Source: CAZXCQ01 sp964639275 | GTDB lineage: Bacteria; Desulfobacterota; DSM-4660; Desulfatiglandales; Desulfatiglandaceae | Length of the DNA: 31,997 nucleotides | NCBI GenBank assembly: GCA_964639275.1 | Contig: CAZXCQ010000033.1 | Coordinates: forward strand, 1-31,997 | Direction of reading: 5' to 3' | In this document: piece by piece, positions 16,674 through 26,264 of the stretch | Layout: each line of letters opens with the position of its first letter | Position numbering within the stretch: the first letter of the stretch is position 1 | Notes under the pieces: model-generated | The model's input: the letters and a program-made list of their open reading frames with translations, nothing else | Told to the model about the DNA's origin: nothing | Database searches by the model: none | Made by a program: the position numbers and the translations under genes

Positions 16674-19250
16674 TCAAACCACGATATTGATCAGCTTTTT
16701 CTGTACCACAATGACCTTTTTGATCGCCTTCCCCTCGGTGAAGCGCTGGACTCTCTTGTCTGCCAACGCCTCGGCCTCGATTTGGTTTTCGCTATAGGAA
16801 ACCGGTACCTGGATCTTGCTTCTCAACTTCCCATTTACCTGGAGCACGACCAGTCTTTTCTGCGTCTTTAGGGCCTCCTCAAGGTGTTCAGGCCAATGGA
16901 CCCCCAAAAGATTCTGCTTATGGCCAAGCATGTTCCACAGCTCCTCGGTAATATGGGGGACAACCGGCGAAAGCAGGACTATCCCTGACTCCACAGCCTC
17001 CCGTATCACCGACCATGCGATTTCATCCTTTTCCTCTTCGCTATTTAGGAACTGATTGATTTCATTGACCAGTTCCATGATTGCCGCAATAGCCGTATTA
17101 AAATGAAAGCGATTTTCGATATCCTCTGTCACCTTTTTGATGGTGTGGTGGCTTTTCCTGTGGACGACATGGAGAGGCCCTGACAGGGCCCCTTGCCCTT
17201 GATAGCGAGTCACACGCCTAAGGCTATCAATATGATCAACCACCAACCGCCAGAGTCGATTGAGAAAACGATATGATCCCTCAACCCCCTGATCGCTCCA
17301 CTCCAAGTCCCTGTCGGGGGGAGAGGCAAATAGACAAAACATCCGGATGGTATCAGCACCATATTGATCGATCAGATCCTGCGGATCCACCACGTTCCTC
17401 TTGGATTTTGACATCTTGACGGTGTTACCGGTTTTGATCCGGGTCTGACAGTGGACACAGAGGCCATCTCTGACCTCATAGGGGTAAAGGAGACCGTGCC
17501 TTTCGCATTCCTGGGTCTCCTTACAGACCATTCCCTGTGTCAACAGTCTGGTAAACGGTTCGTCTACCCTGAGATAGTCATAGTCCCTCAGCACTTTGGT
17601 ATAAAAACGGGAATAAAGGAGATGGAGGATGGCATGTTCAATGCCCCCGATATACTGATCCACAGGCATCCAGTAATCCACCCTCTCTGAATCCAGCGGG
17701 CCCTGGTCGTAATCAGGGCAGGTGTATCGGTCGAAATACCAGGAGGATTCTACAAAGGTGTCCATGGTATCTGTTTCACGCCTGGCCCCACCCTTGCACT
17801 TAGGGCAGATGGTTTCATAGAAAGAGGGCTCAAATGGCAGAGGGGAACCGCCATTTGGTCTCATATCCAGATCCAGCGGAAGGACTACGGGAAGGTCCTC
17901 TTCAGGCACCGGTACTGTTCCGCACCGATCACAGTAAATGATGGGAATGGGCGCCCCCCAATAACGTTGTCGTGAGATACCCCAGTCCCTGATCCTAAAG
18001 TTCTCTGTCTTGTGACCCATTCCCTTTGATTCCAGATATTCGGCAATACTATCCAAGGCCGCCAGGTTCGGTTGTCCGTTGAATGGTCCGGAATTCACCA
18101 GGGTCCCCTCACCCACATAGGCCTCCTCCATCGTCTCTTCGTCCAGGTTTCCATCCGGCGGTTGAATGACCACCCTGAGTTTGAGACCATATTTCTTTGC
18201 AAATTCAAAATCCCGTTGATCATGGGTAGGGACGGCCATAATCGCCCCGGTACCATACTCAAACAGGACAAAATTGGCCACAAATATGGGGACCTTCTCC
18301 GCCGTTACCGGATTTACACAATATCTCCCCGTAAAGACCCCTTCCTTGACAGTAAAATCTGCGGTTCGCATGTAGCTATCTATCTTCAGGGTCCGTTCCA
18401 CAAAGTCTAACACTTCCTTTTCCTGGGGCAGACCCTTTACAATCTCCTTGACCCAAGGGTGCTCCGGGGCAAAACACAGAAAGGTCGCTCCGTAGACTGT
18501 ATCTTGCCGTGTGGTAAATGTCTCGATAACCTTCTCAGAACCATCCAAGGGAAACCGGATGATTGCCCCATGGCTTTTCCCGATCCAGTTCTTTTGCATG
18601 GTCAAGACCCTTTCAGGCCACCCCGGAAGCCTTTCGCAATATTCAAGGATCTCATCGGCATACTCGGTTATCTTCAAAAACCAGCTGTCCATCTCCTTTC
18701 TGGTCACTTCCCTGTCGGTATGGCGCCAGCACCGGCCATCCTCCACCTGTTCATTAGCGAGGACACTCTGACAGCTTTCACACCAATTGACATGGGTCTT
18801 CTTCTTGTAGGCAAGCCCTTTCTTATACATCTTTAGGAATACCAGCTGTTCCCAACGATAATATCTTGGATCACACGTGGCCAGTTCACGATCCCAGTCG
18901 TAGCTAAAACCCATCCTCTTGAGTTGTCTCTTCATTGCGGCTATGTTATCGAAGGTCCACTTGGCAGGATGGGTATTGTTCTCTATGGCCGCATTCTCTG
19001 CAGGCATTCCAAAGGCATCCCATCCCATCGGGTGTAAGACATTTTTGCCCCGCATCCTCATGTATCTGGCCACCACGTCTCCGATGGTATAATTGCGTAC
19101 ATGGCCAATATGGATCCTTCCGGAAGGATAGGGAAACATCTCCAAAAGGTAGTATTTTTCTTTTGAGGGATCTTCGATGGACTTGAACAAACCTTCTTTT
19201 TCCCAAAAGGCCTGCCACTTCGATTCCAATCTCTGGGGATCATACTTCAT
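16674..19250 (-). CDS. leuS: Leucyl-tRNA synthetase
   Basis: LeuS charges tRNA-Leu. The 858-residue protein is complete. It has the class I HIGH motif at residues 47-50 (RIHIGH), zinc-knuckle cysteines (CESC, 157-160), the CP1 editing domain with FTTRQDTVYGATF (about 245-257) and the KMSKS motif at 612-616. The anticodon-binding and C-terminal domains follow. It is 21 bases after nusB ends and 46 bases before lptE, in the conserved nusB-leuS-lptE-holA order. Confidence 0.98.
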   Translation of the reverse strand: MKYDPQRLESKWQAFWEKEGLFKSIEDPSKEKYYLLEMFPYPSGRIHIGHVRNYTIGDVVARYMRMRGKNVLHPMGWDAFGMPAENAAIENNTHPAKWTFDNIAAMKRQLKRMGFSYDWDRELATCDPRYYRWEQLVFLKMYKKGLAYKKKTHVNWCESCQSVLANEQVEDGRCWRHTDREVTRKEMDSWFLKITEYADEILEYCERLPGWPERVLTMQKNWIGKSHGAIIRFPLDGSEKVIETFTTRQDTVYGATFLCFAPEHPWVKEIVKGLPQEKEVLDFVERTLKIDSYMRTADFTVKEGVFTGRYCVNPVTAEKVPIFVANFVLFEYGTGAIMAVPTHDQRDFEFAKKYGLKLRVVIQPPDGNLDEETMEEAYVGEGTLVNSGPFNGQPNLAALDSIAEYLESKGMGHKTENFRIRDWGISRQRYWGAPIPIIYCDRCGTVPVPEEDLPVVLPLDLDMRPNGGSPLPFEPSFYETICPKCKGGARRETDTMDTFVESSWYFDRYTCPDYDQGPLDSERVDYWMPVDQYIGGIEHAILHLLYSRFYTKVLRDYDYLRVDEPFTRLLTQGMVCKETQECERHGLLYPYEVRDGLCVHCQTRIKTGNTVKMSKSKRNVVDPQDLIDQYGADTIRMFCLFASPPDRDLEWSDQGVEGSYRFLNRLWRLVVDHIDSLRRVTRYQGQGALSGPLHVVHRKSHHTIKKVTEDIENRFHFNTAIAAIMELVNEINQFLNSEEEKDEIAWSVIREAVESGIVLLSPVVPHITEELWNMLGHKQNLLGVHWPEHLEEALKTQKRLVVLQVNGKLRSKIQVPVSYSENQIEAEALADKRVQRFTEGKAIKKVIVVQKKLINIVV

Positions 19251-19271
19251 GGTCTACAACGCTCCGACCTC

Positions 19272-19703
19272 TTATTGTCCTTTTTTTAAACGACCCTCCT
19301 GAACCAGGGTATTGTATATATTGTCCAGAATTCCATTAATAAAACTGCCGGACTCTTCCGTGCCAAACTTCTTCCCTATTTCCACAGCTTCGTCAATGGA
19401 GACCTTGGGAGGGATCTCCTCCATGCACAGTATTTCAAAGGTAGCCATCCGGAGTACCGATCGATCCACATATGGCATACGCTCCAGCCGCCAGTTCTTG
19501 GATGCACGAATGATCAGACTATCCAGCTCTGCCTTCCTATCACATACCCCGAATACCAATTCCTTTGAGAATGGCTTGACAGACTCCCCGTGACCAAAAC
19601 ATTTACACACCCGGTCAAACGCCTCCTCCGGGTCGCTGGGGTTTATTTCCAAGTGAAAAAGAACCTGAATGGCAAGTTCTCGGGCCTTTCGTCTCTTACC
19701 CAT
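19272..19703 (-). CDS. nusB: Transcription antitermination protein NusB
   Basis: NusB binds boxA RNA with NusE (S10) and supports antitermination of rRNA operons. From the ATG at 19703 the protein has 143 residues and opens MGKRRKARELAIQVLFHLEI, the family's arginine-rich helix. Near the C-terminus come PPKVSIDEAVEIGKKFG and the GSFINGILDNI signature. A TTG four codons upstream (19715) is the alternative start; neither has a well-spaced ribosome site. It follows ribH by about 90 bases, a conserved pairing. Confidence 0.95.
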   Translation of the reverse strand: MGKRRKARELAIQVLFHLEINPSDPEEAFDRVCKCFGHGESVKPFSKELVFGVCDRKAELDSLIIRASKNWRLERMPYVDRSVLRMATFEILCMEEIPPKVSIDEAVEIGKKFGTEESGSFINGILDNIYNTLVQEGRLKKGQ

Positions 19704-19794
19704 CCCTTTAAGCAAATGTATGGATTCTGAGAAAACGTATCAAATCAGCGTTTTTCAAGACTGACAGTTGGACAGGGGGAGATAACAGAATCGG

Positions 19795-20262
19795 TTACTG
19801 TAATTCCCTCAGGAGGTTGACCATCTCGATGGCCGCCATGGCGGCCTCATAGCCCTTGTTCCCCGCCTTTGACCCTGCCCTCTCAATGGCCTGTTCCAGG
19901 TTGTCTGTGGTCAAGACACCAAAGGTGATAGGGATGTCGCCTTCCAGCGCAACGCTTGCGATTCCCTTTGAAACTTCGGCTGCCACATATTCGAAATGCG
20001 GCGTGGCACCCCTTATGACCGCGCCAATGCAGATCACTGCATCATACTGACCCGTTCGGGAAAGCCTCTTTGCCACAACCGGGATTTCGAATGCCCCGGG
20101 GACCTTTACAAGCAACAGCTTTTCCTCATCGGCGCCGTGTCTTCGCAAGGCATCTATGGCCCCATCTGCCAGCCTGGAACAAATGAAATCATTAAACCGA
20201 CTCACAATAATCGCAAACCGAAAACCTTCGGCCGACAGCCGTCCTTCCACTATATCGGGCAT
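19795..20262 (-). CDS. ribH: 6,7-dimethyl-8-ribityllumazine synthase
   Basis: RibH condenses the pyrimidine and butanone phosphate precursors in the penultimate step of riboflavin synthesis, usually as a 60-subunit shell. The 155-residue protein shows FAIIVSRFNDFI, VPGAFEIPVVAKRL and ICIGAVIRGATPHFEYVA, the active-site segments of the family. The start at 20262 is chosen because GGGGGT precedes it and the family begins there; 45 extra in-frame codons reaching back to 20397 would overlap ribBA and have no family match. It is the last gene of a ribD-ribE-ribBA-ribH run. Confidence 0.96.
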   Translation of the reverse strand: MPDIVEGRLSAEGFRFAIIVSRFNDFICSRLADGAIDALRRHGADEEKLLLVKVPGAFEIPVVAKRLSRTGQYDAVICIGAVIRGATPHFEYVAAEVSKGIASVALEGDIPITFGVLTTDNLEQAIERAGSKAGNKGYEAAMAAIEMVNLLRELQ

Positions 20263-20312
20263 ATGCACCCCCTTCCAAAAAATGCCATAAATCGCCCATC
20301 CGAGATTGGCCT

Positions 20313-21521
20313 CTACCCCCCAATCTGTTTCATCAGGTGCCCAAGCTTTTGGCATTTGGTCAGAAGATATTCTCGGTTTTCTGGCCTTGGCTCGCACTCC
20401 AGAGGGACTCTTCCGGTCACCCGCAGTCCATAACCTTCAAGGCCGACGATCTTTTTGGGGTTATTGGTGATCAACCGCATCTTCTTGACACCGAGGGCGG
20501 CCAGGATCTGTGCCCCCACCCCGTAATCCCTCAAATCGGCCCTAAAACCCAGCTCCTTGTTCGCCTCAACCGTATCCATACCCTTGTCCTGTAAGGCATA
20601 GGCCCTTAACTTGTTTGCTAGGCCAATGCCCCTTCCCTCCTGTTGTAGATAAAGGATGACCCCCAGACCTTCCTCACGAACAATTGCCATAGCCTCCCTG
20701 AGCTGCTCACCGCAGTCACAGCGATAGGAGCCGAAGACATCTCCGGTCAGGCACCCGGAGTGGACCCGCACCAGGATCTCCTTTTCAGAATCAATTTCGC
20801 CCATGACCAGTGCCAGGTGTTCATAATCATCAATATCGTTTACAAAGGCAATCGCCTTAAACTTGCCGTAAGGGGTAGGCAACACCGTCTCTGCCGCCTT
20901 GTGAACAAAAGATTCGGTACGCATGCGGTGCGCGATCAGGTCGGCCACGGTGGCGATCTTAAGCCCATGTTTCTCACCAAACTTATGAAGGTCTGGCATC
21001 CTGGCCATGGTGCCGTCGTCTTTCATAACCTCGCAGATCACGGCCGCTGGCTTCAGACCAGCAAGACGGGCCAGGTCCACCGAACCCTCCGTCTGACCGC
21101 TCCTGAACAAGACCCCTCCCCTTCTGGCCCTTATGGGAAAAACGTGCCCCGGTTGAACAAGATCATCCGGCCTGGCATCGTCGGCCACGGCCGTCAAGAT
21201 GGTGTGGGCCCTGTCCGCTGCCGATATCCCTGTTGTCACGCCCTGCCGCGCCTCTATGGAAATGGTAAAGGCAGTCTTATACGCGGAACGGTTATCATAG
21301 ACCATGGGGGGAAGCTTTAGTCTTTCCACAATCTCCGGGCTCAGGGCCAGACAGATAAGCCCGCGACCATATTTGGCCATAAAATTGATGGCCTCCGGTG
21401 TAACCCTTTCTGCCGCAATGGTAAGATCCCCTTCGTTCTCCCTGTCCTCGTCGTCTACGAGGATTGCCATCTTTCCTTCTCTGATGTCTTCCAAAACTTC
21501 TTGAATAGTTGCAATTCTCAT
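20313..21521 (-). CDS. ribBA: Bifunctional 3,4-dihydroxy-2-butanone-4-phosphate synthase / GTP cyclohydrolase II
   Basis: The fused enzyme supplies both precursors of riboflavin. Residues 1-200 are RibB, with VDDEDRENEGDL for the acidic metal site. Residues 205-402 are RibA, with the zinc cysteines in HSGCLTGDVFGSYRCDCGEQL and the segment QQEGRGIGL. Both halves look intact. I start it at ATG 21521, one base after the ribE stop codon, with a GGTGAT overlapping the ribE end; an in-frame TTG at 21533 is less likely. Confidence 0.97.
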   Translation of the reverse strand: MRIATIQEVLEDIREGKMAILVDDEDRENEGDLTIAAERVTPEAINFMAKYGRGLICLALSPEIVERLKLPPMVYDNRSAYKTAFTISIEARQGVTTGISAADRAHTILTAVADDARPDDLVQPGHVFPIRARRGGVLFRSGQTEGSVDLARLAGLKPAAVICEVMKDDGTMARMPDLHKFGEKHGLKIATVADLIAHRMRTESFVHKAAETVLPTPYGKFKAIAFVNDIDDYEHLALVMGEIDSEKEILVRVHSGCLTGDVFGSYRCDCGEQLREAMAIVREEGLGVILYLQQEGRGIGLANKLRAYALQDKGMDTVEANKELGFRADLRDYGVGAQILAALGVKKMRLITNNPKKIVGLEGYGLRVTGRVPLECEPRPENREYLLTKCQKLGHLMKQIGG

Positions 21522-21522
21522 A

Positions 21523-22185
21523 TCAATCACCAAACCCTTGTTTTACAAGCATCTCGACGTCAATACCCGAAGACGTATCCCTTTGCTGCTTTTGTCCGGC
21601 CCTCAGGAAGAATTTTTCAATATATTTCCCGATCAAGTCCGTCTCCAGGTTGACCAGGTCCCCAACCCTTTTCTTTAAAAGGGTCGTCTCCCTGGCGGTC
21701 TGAGGTATGATGTTCACCTCAAAAAACCTCTCCTCGCAGCGATTGATGGTCAGGCTGATACCGTCGACCGCGATCGACCCCATTTCGATGGTATACCTTG
21801 AAAGCCGCCGGTCAATCCCTATCCTCAAGAGCCAGAAACCCCGTCTGGGCTCCTTTTTCAGGATCGACCCTGTTCCGTCCACATGACCGGAGACCAGGTG
21901 CCCCCCCAATCGATCCGTCGGCCTCAAGGCCCTCTCCAGATTCACTTCGCTGCCCTCACGAAGGAGCCCCAGGGTGCTTCGCGAAATGGTCTCTCCAGAA
22001 ACATCCATGGTCCAGGCACCTTTCTTGATGTCCGTTACGGTCAGACAGACACCGTCAACACACATACTGTCGCCCACCCCACAGTCGCTTAATTCAAAAA
22101 GAGGGGTAACGGTCACTCTCATATGATCTTGAGTGCGACGAATATCCTTTATCTTCCCAATCCCTTCTACCAGACCGGTGAACAT
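21523..22185 (-). CDS. ribE: Riboflavin synthase alpha chain
   Basis: This enzyme dismutates two lumazine molecules to riboflavin. The 220-residue protein has the expected two similar barrel halves: MFTGLVEGIGKI at the start, with VDGVCLTVTDI, and the repeat GHLVSGHVDGTG with VDGISLTINRC in the second half. It ends one base before the ribBA ATG, so translation is probably coupled, and lies 37 bases after ribD. Confidence 0.96.
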   Translation of the reverse strand: MFTGLVEGIGKIKDIRRTQDHMRVTVTPLFELSDCGVGDSMCVDGVCLTVTDIKKGAWTMDVSGETISRSTLGLLREGSEVNLERALRPTDRLGGHLVSGHVDGTGSILKKEPRRGFWLLRIGIDRRLSRYTIEMGSIAVDGISLTINRCEERFFEVNIIPQTARETTLLKKRVGDLVNLETDLIGKYIEKFFLRAGQKQQRDTSSGIDVEMLVKQGFGD

Positions 22186-22222
22186 CTGTTGTTACCCGTT
22201 TTTGGGTAGCGGTCTCTTCTCC

Positions 22223-23329
22223 CTACCGGTAATCAGGATATCCCACGGTGAGGATGTCCCCGCCAAAACGCCTCATCTCAAGGTCCCTCAAGCCCAGGCA
22301 ATCATCCATCGTCCTTGCCCCCGGCCCGCTGGCCATGGAAATGCCATCATCCCCACCCAGGAGTTTCGGGGCGGTGAAGATAAAAAACTTGTCGATCAGC
22401 CGCTCCCGGAGCATAGAACCGATGATCGAGGCGCCCCCCTCCACCAGGAGTGTCATCACGGACCTTTCCCCCAATATATCCATCAAGGCCCCCAAGTCAA
22501 TTCTTTCACCCTTGAGAGGACAGGTGAGCAAGGAAACCCCTTTCTTTTGATATCTCTCTAGTTTCTCAGGGGGGGTATGCGCGCCAGTTACAATCAGGGT
22601 CTGTGCGGTGGATTTATGGTCCAAGACCTTGGCGTCCAGGGGTATCCTCAGATTCGTATCAACGACAATCCGTAACGGGTCTCTGCCGCGCCGCCCTTTA
22701 AGGCGCGTCGTAAGCGAAGGGTCATCAGCAAGTACCGTGCCAACGCCGACCATCAAGGCGTCTACCTGGTTCCTCAGCCCGTGGACAAAGTGCCTTGATC
22801 CTTCATTGGTGATCCATTTGGAATCTCCCGTGGCTGTGGCTGACCAGCCATCTATGGTGAGGGCCGATTTGACGATCACAAAAGGTCGTCTGTGGAAAAG
22901 AAACTTTAGGTAGGCTTCATTCAACCGGCGGCATTCGGATTCCATGACACCGGCGTCCACTTCAACCCCATTTGTTCTTAGAAATTCAGATCCACCCCCT
23001 GAGACCTCGGTATTGGGGTCCCTCATGCCAACCACCACCCGCTGGACGCCACTTCTGAGGATGGCCTCGGTACACGGTGGCGTTCTTCCAAAGTGATTAC
23101 ACGGCTCCAGGGTCACATAAAGGGTAGCTCCCGGGGCCTGTCCCCCTAGTTTGGACAAGGCCTCCACCTCTGCGTGGGGAAGACCGGCCCTGTGATGATA
23201 GCCCCGGGCCACGATTTTCCCTTCCTTAACAATCACAGCCCCCACAACGGGGTTGGGTGAGGTTCGCCCCAGGCCTTTCCGGGCCTGGCGTAAGGCCTCC
23301 CTCATGAACTTTGAATCCCATTCGCCCAA
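22223..23329 (-). CDS. ribD: Bifunctional diaminohydroxyphosphoribosylaminopyrimidine deaminase / 5-amino-6-(5-phosphoribosylamino)uracil reductase
   Basis: RibD performs the second and third steps of the pyrimidine branch of riboflavin synthesis. The 368-residue protein has an N-terminal deaminase (about 1-145) with zinc ligands in HAEVEAL and PCNHFGRTPPC. The C-terminal NADPH reductase (about 146-368) contains KSALTIDGWSA, the strand LMVGVGTVLADDPSLTTR and a glycine-rich VEGGASI. It heads the rib run and begins 41 bases after nrdR, so there is no room for an FMN riboswitch leader. Confidence 0.97.
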   Translation of the reverse strand: MGEWDSKFMREALRQARKGLGRTSPNPVVGAVIVKEGKIVARGYHHRAGLPHAEVEALSKLGGQAPGATLYVTLEPCNHFGRTPPCTEAILRSGVQRVVVGMRDPNTEVSGGGSEFLRTNGVEVDAGVMESECRRLNEAYLKFLFHRRPFVIVKSALTIDGWSATATGDSKWITNEGSRHFVHGLRNQVDALMVGVGTVLADDPSLTTRLKGRRGRDPLRIVVDTNLRIPLDAKVLDHKSTAQTLIVTGAHTPPEKLERYQKKGVSLLTCPLKGERIDLGALMDILGERSVMTLLVEGGASIIGSMLRERLIDKFFIFTAPKLLGGDDGISMASGPGARTMDDCLGLRDLEMRRFGGDILTVGYPDYR

Positions 23330-23370
23330 GACCGACCCCTGAACCCTTCAATTCAAAGACCTGCCAATCC

Positions 23371-23844
23371 TTATCCGTCCCCCTTTTCTTGCCTTGACTT
23401 GAGGATATCCTCCAGTTCGGCCATGAATTCATTAATATCCCTGAACTGTCTGTAGACGGAAGCAAACCTGACATAGGCGACTTCGTCCCACTCCCTAAGT
23501 TCGTTGATTACCTTTTCCCCTACCTCTGAACTCTCAACCTCTCTTACCCCTTGTTCTTGAAAATGGAGTTCCAGAGAGTCAGCAAATTCTTCGATTTTTC
23601 TCATACTGATGGGGCGTTTTTGACAGGCCTTGCGAATTCCAGAGGTGATCTTCTCCCGATTAAAGGCCTCGCGCCGGCCATCTTTCTTGACCACCATGGG
23701 GAGGACATCTTCGAGCTTTTCGTAAGTGGTAAATCTCCTCCCGCATCCCAGGCATTCCCGGCGTCTTCTTATACTTCTTCCGTCCCTGTTCAGCCGTGAG
23801 TCGACCACCTTATTGTTTATCTTCGCACAATAGGGGCATTTCAT
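23371..23844 (-). CDS. nrdR: Transcriptional repressor NrdR
   Basis: NrdR represses ribonucleotide reductase genes in response to ATP/dATP. The 157-residue protein has a zinc ribbon with cysteine pairs at MKCPYC and CLGCGRRF, followed by the ATP-cone (about 49-139) with VVKKDGRREAFNREKI. Its ATG overlaps the stop of the dCMP deaminase gene by four bases. The pair links two steps of deoxynucleotide supply. Confidence 0.97.
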   Translation of the reverse strand: MKCPYCAKINNKVVDSRLNRDGRSIRRRRECLGCGRRFTTYEKLEDVLPMVVKKDGRREAFNREKITSGIRKACQKRPISMRKIEEFADSLELHFQEQGVREVESSEVGEKVINELREWDEVAYVRFASVYRQFRDINEFMAELEDILKSRQEKGDG

Positions 23845-24287
23845 GGACCAAACCTCACAATCTCAATCTTGGCCTCTGCCAGCATCTGATCGGCCAAGGG
23901 GTCATCATAACCCTGCTCACAACAGACCTTTGTGATCCCCGCATTGATGATCATCTTGGAACAGATTACACAGGGCCTATTGGTACAATAAAGGGTAGAT
24001 CCTAAGATGGGAATACCGTGATAAGCCGCCTGAATAATGGCATTCTGCTCTGCATGGAGTCCCCGGCAGAGTTCATGTCTTTGACCGGATGGGACAGATG
24101 AGTCCTCTCTCAAGCAGCCGGTCTCATCACAATGTCTCAGGCCGGCAGGGGCCCCATTGTAGCCCGTAGCCAATATCCTTCTGTCTTTAACTAAAATGGC
24201 GCCCACATGACGCCGCAAACAGGTGGATCTCTTGGCCACCGTCTTGGTTATGGCCATAAAGTACTCGGGCCAGGAGGGTCTGGTCAA
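23841..24287 (-). CDS. dCMP deaminase (ComEB family)
   Basis: The 148-residue protein belongs to the zinc-dependent cytidine/deoxycytidylate deaminase family and most likely converts dCMP to dUMP for thymidylate synthesis. The zinc motif is HAEQNAI with the catalytic Glu, then PCVIC. The upstream cysteine/histidine cluster (CDETGC, RGLHAEQ) is typical of dCMP deaminases. It overlaps nrdR by ATGA and lies 60 bases after rpiB. Confidence 0.93.
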   Translation of the reverse strand: MTRPSWPEYFMAITKTVAKRSTCLRRHVGAILVKDRRILATGYNGAPAGLRHCDETGCLREDSSVPSGQRHELCRGLHAEQNAIIQAAYHGIPILGSTLYCTNRPCVICSKMIINAGITKVCCEQGYDDPLADQMLAEAKIEIVRFGP

Positions 24288-24347
24288 ATCGGGCTCCTTA
24301 AAAGACTCCGGGGCGGAAGATACAAGATAGAGGGCTAAACCATCCCT

Positions 24348-24776
24348 TTAGTCGATCTGTTCTACTCTGCGTTGATGTCGTCCCCCCTCAAAAGGGGTAT
24401 CTAAAAATAGATCCACCATCTCAAGGGCAAGTCCTACACCAATCACCCGCCCGCCCATAACCAACATGTTGGCATCATTGTGCAGTCGGCCCATACGGGC
24501 CGTATAGAGGTTGTGGCAAAGGGCCGCCCGTACCCCCTTGTAGCGATTGGCCACAATACTCATGCCCAGCCCTGTTCCACAGATCAGAATCCCCTTATCG
24601 AATTCACCATTTGCGACCGCTCGGGCCACATCATGAGCCACCAAGGGGTAATCGGCTGGATCTGGACCAAATATACCCCTATCCGTAATAGTGAAACCCG
24701 GCAACCTCCCCAGATGGACCTTGCAGGCCTCCTTTAGCTCAAACCCCCCATGGTCTGCGCCAACAACGATATCCAT
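24348..24776 (-). CDS. rpiB: Ribose-5-phosphate isomerase B
   Basis: RpiB interconverts ribose-5-phosphate and ribulose-5-phosphate. The 142-residue protein has GADHGGFELKE at the N-terminus, the catalytic Cys66 in ILICGTGLGMSIVANR, and RAALCHNLYTARMGRLHNDANML with the phosphate-binding and active-site residues. In many bacteria glyA separates rpiB from the dCMP deaminase gene; here it is absent and the gap is only 60 bases. The product feeds ribulose-5-phosphate to RibB downstream. Confidence 0.96.
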   Translation of the reverse strand: MDIVVGADHGGFELKEACKVHLGRLPGFTITDRGIFGPDPADYPLVAHDVARAVANGEFDKGILICGTGLGMSIVANRYKGVRAALCHNLYTARMGRLHNDANMLVMGGRVIGVGLALEMVDLFLDTPFEGGRHQRRVEQID

Positions 24777-24885
24777 ACAACCTTTTCTCCGATGGGTCTC
24801 TCCAAGGTGCCGGACCGGGCGACCCGTTGGGGCTCATAGACCCCATGCCACACCAGAATCCATTACTCCCCGGGTTTTTGAGAAA

Positions 24886-26127
24886 TTACGGCTCAAAGGC
24901 CTTTAAGATCAGACAGGCGTTTGTACCGCCAAACCCAAAGGAATTTGACATGGCGGTTGTGACCTTAGCCTGTCTCGCCACATTGGGGACATAGTCCAGA
25001 TCACATTCAGGATCAGGGGTCTCATAGTTGATTGTAGGGGGAATAACACCGTGCTTGACCGTAAGTGCCGTATAGATAGCTTCTATACCCCCCGCGCCGC
25101 CGAGGAGATGACCGGTCATAGACTTGGTAGAGCTAATCGCAAGTTTGTAGGCATGCTCACCAAATACGGCCTTTATGGCTTTGTTCTCCGAAAGGTCATT
25201 GAGCCGGGTAGAGGTGCCATGGGCATTGATATAATCAATCTGATCAGGTCGTAGGCCCGCATAATCCAGTGCCATCTTCATACAGCTGATGGCCCCTTCG
25301 CCTTCAGGTTCCGGCGCAGATACATGATAAGCGTCGCCGGTCAGGCCATAGCCGACCACCTCTGCATAGATATCGCATCCCCTTTCAAGCGCCTGGCCAA
25401 GCTCTTCCAGAATAAGAATGCCCGCACCTTCTCCCATTACAAAACCGTCTCGATTTAAGTCAAAGGGGCGCGAGGCCTTCTCCGGCGCGTCATTTCTCGT
25501 GGAAAGCGCCCTCATGGAACAGAAGCCGCCAAGCGCCAATGGTGTTACCACCGCCTCTGATCCCCCTGCAATAATGGCATCCGAAATACCCTCCCTGACC
25601 AGTCGAAATGCCTCTCCCACAGCATGGCAGCTGGCAGCGCAGGCTGTCTCAATGGATATATTCGGTCCTTTGGCCCCAAACTCAATGGCGATCTGCCCCG
25701 GGGCCATATTGGGAATCATACCGGGTATAAAAAAGGGGCTAATCCGGCGAGGCCCCTTTTCCAGAAGAACCCTATGATAGTGCTCCAACATGGACAGACC
25801 CCCCAGGCCAGAACCGATTATGCTTCCGACCCGATGGGCATTGACTGAGTTAATCTTTAAACCAGAATCCTCCACGGCCATCCTTGCAGAGGCCACGGCA
25901 TAGTGAATAAAGATATCGAACCGGCGGATCTGCTGTTTGTCCATAAAGTCTTCAGATCTGAAGTCGGTAACCTCCCCGGCGATCTGAACCGGAAAAGGGG
26001 TTGGGTCAAATTTTGTGATGCGTCCAATACCAGACCTTCCGGCGCATACAGCCTGCCAATTTTTCTCTACACCGGTGCCCAACGGTGTGGCCATTCCCAA
26101 GCCTGTAATCACAACCCTTCTGGTCAT
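24886..26127 (-). CDS. fabF: 3-oxoacyl-[acyl-carrier-protein] synthase II
   Basis: FabF extends acyl chains by condensing acyl-enzyme with malonyl-ACP. The 413-residue thiolase-fold protein carries the nucleophile Cys163 in ETACAASCHA. The two histidines are in INAHGTSTRLND and STKSMTGHLLGGAGG, and the C-terminal signature is NSFGFGGTNA. The Cys-His-His triad marks FabF, not FabH (Cys-His-Asn). It lies 137 bases after acpP; the gap shows no terminator. Confidence 0.97.
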   Translation of the reverse strand: MTRRVVITGLGMATPLGTGVEKNWQAVCAGRSGIGRITKFDPTPFPVQIAGEVTDFRSEDFMDKQQIRRFDIFIHYAVASARMAVEDSGLKINSVNAHRVGSIIGSGLGGLSMLEHYHRVLLEKGPRRISPFFIPGMIPNMAPGQIAIEFGAKGPNISIETACAASCHAVGEAFRLVREGISDAIIAGGSEAVVTPLALGGFCSMRALSTRNDAPEKASRPFDLNRDGFVMGEGAGILILEELGQALERGCDIYAEVVGYGLTGDAYHVSAPEPEGEGAISCMKMALDYAGLRPDQIDYINAHGTSTRLNDLSENKAIKAVFGEHAYKLAISSTKSMTGHLLGGAGGIEAIYTALTVKHGVIPPTINYETPDPECDLDYVPNVARQAKVTTAMSNSFGFGGTNACLILKAFEP

Positions 26128-26264
26128 CTTATTACTCCTGCCATGACCCAGAGCCCACTGAAATATCCCACTGACTGGATCTTTCTGGCCAATGGATTGG
26201 TGCCCCCAACCTGTCTTTCTTCCCTTTCCGGATCTCCAAAATTATGAAAAACCGCAAGCGTCAC

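Noticed and set aside
20263..20397. Extended N-terminus of RibH
   Set aside because: The 45 extra codons overlap ribBA and do not match the family, whose start and ribosome site are at 20262.
23330..23370. FMN riboswitch before the rib genes
   Set aside because: Only 41 bases lie between nrdR and ribD and they show no conserved FMN-element sequence.
24777..24885. Hairpins with arms TGGGG/CCCCA between fabF and rpiB as a terminator
   Set aside because: The stem is only 5 bp with an 8-base loop and there is no T run.
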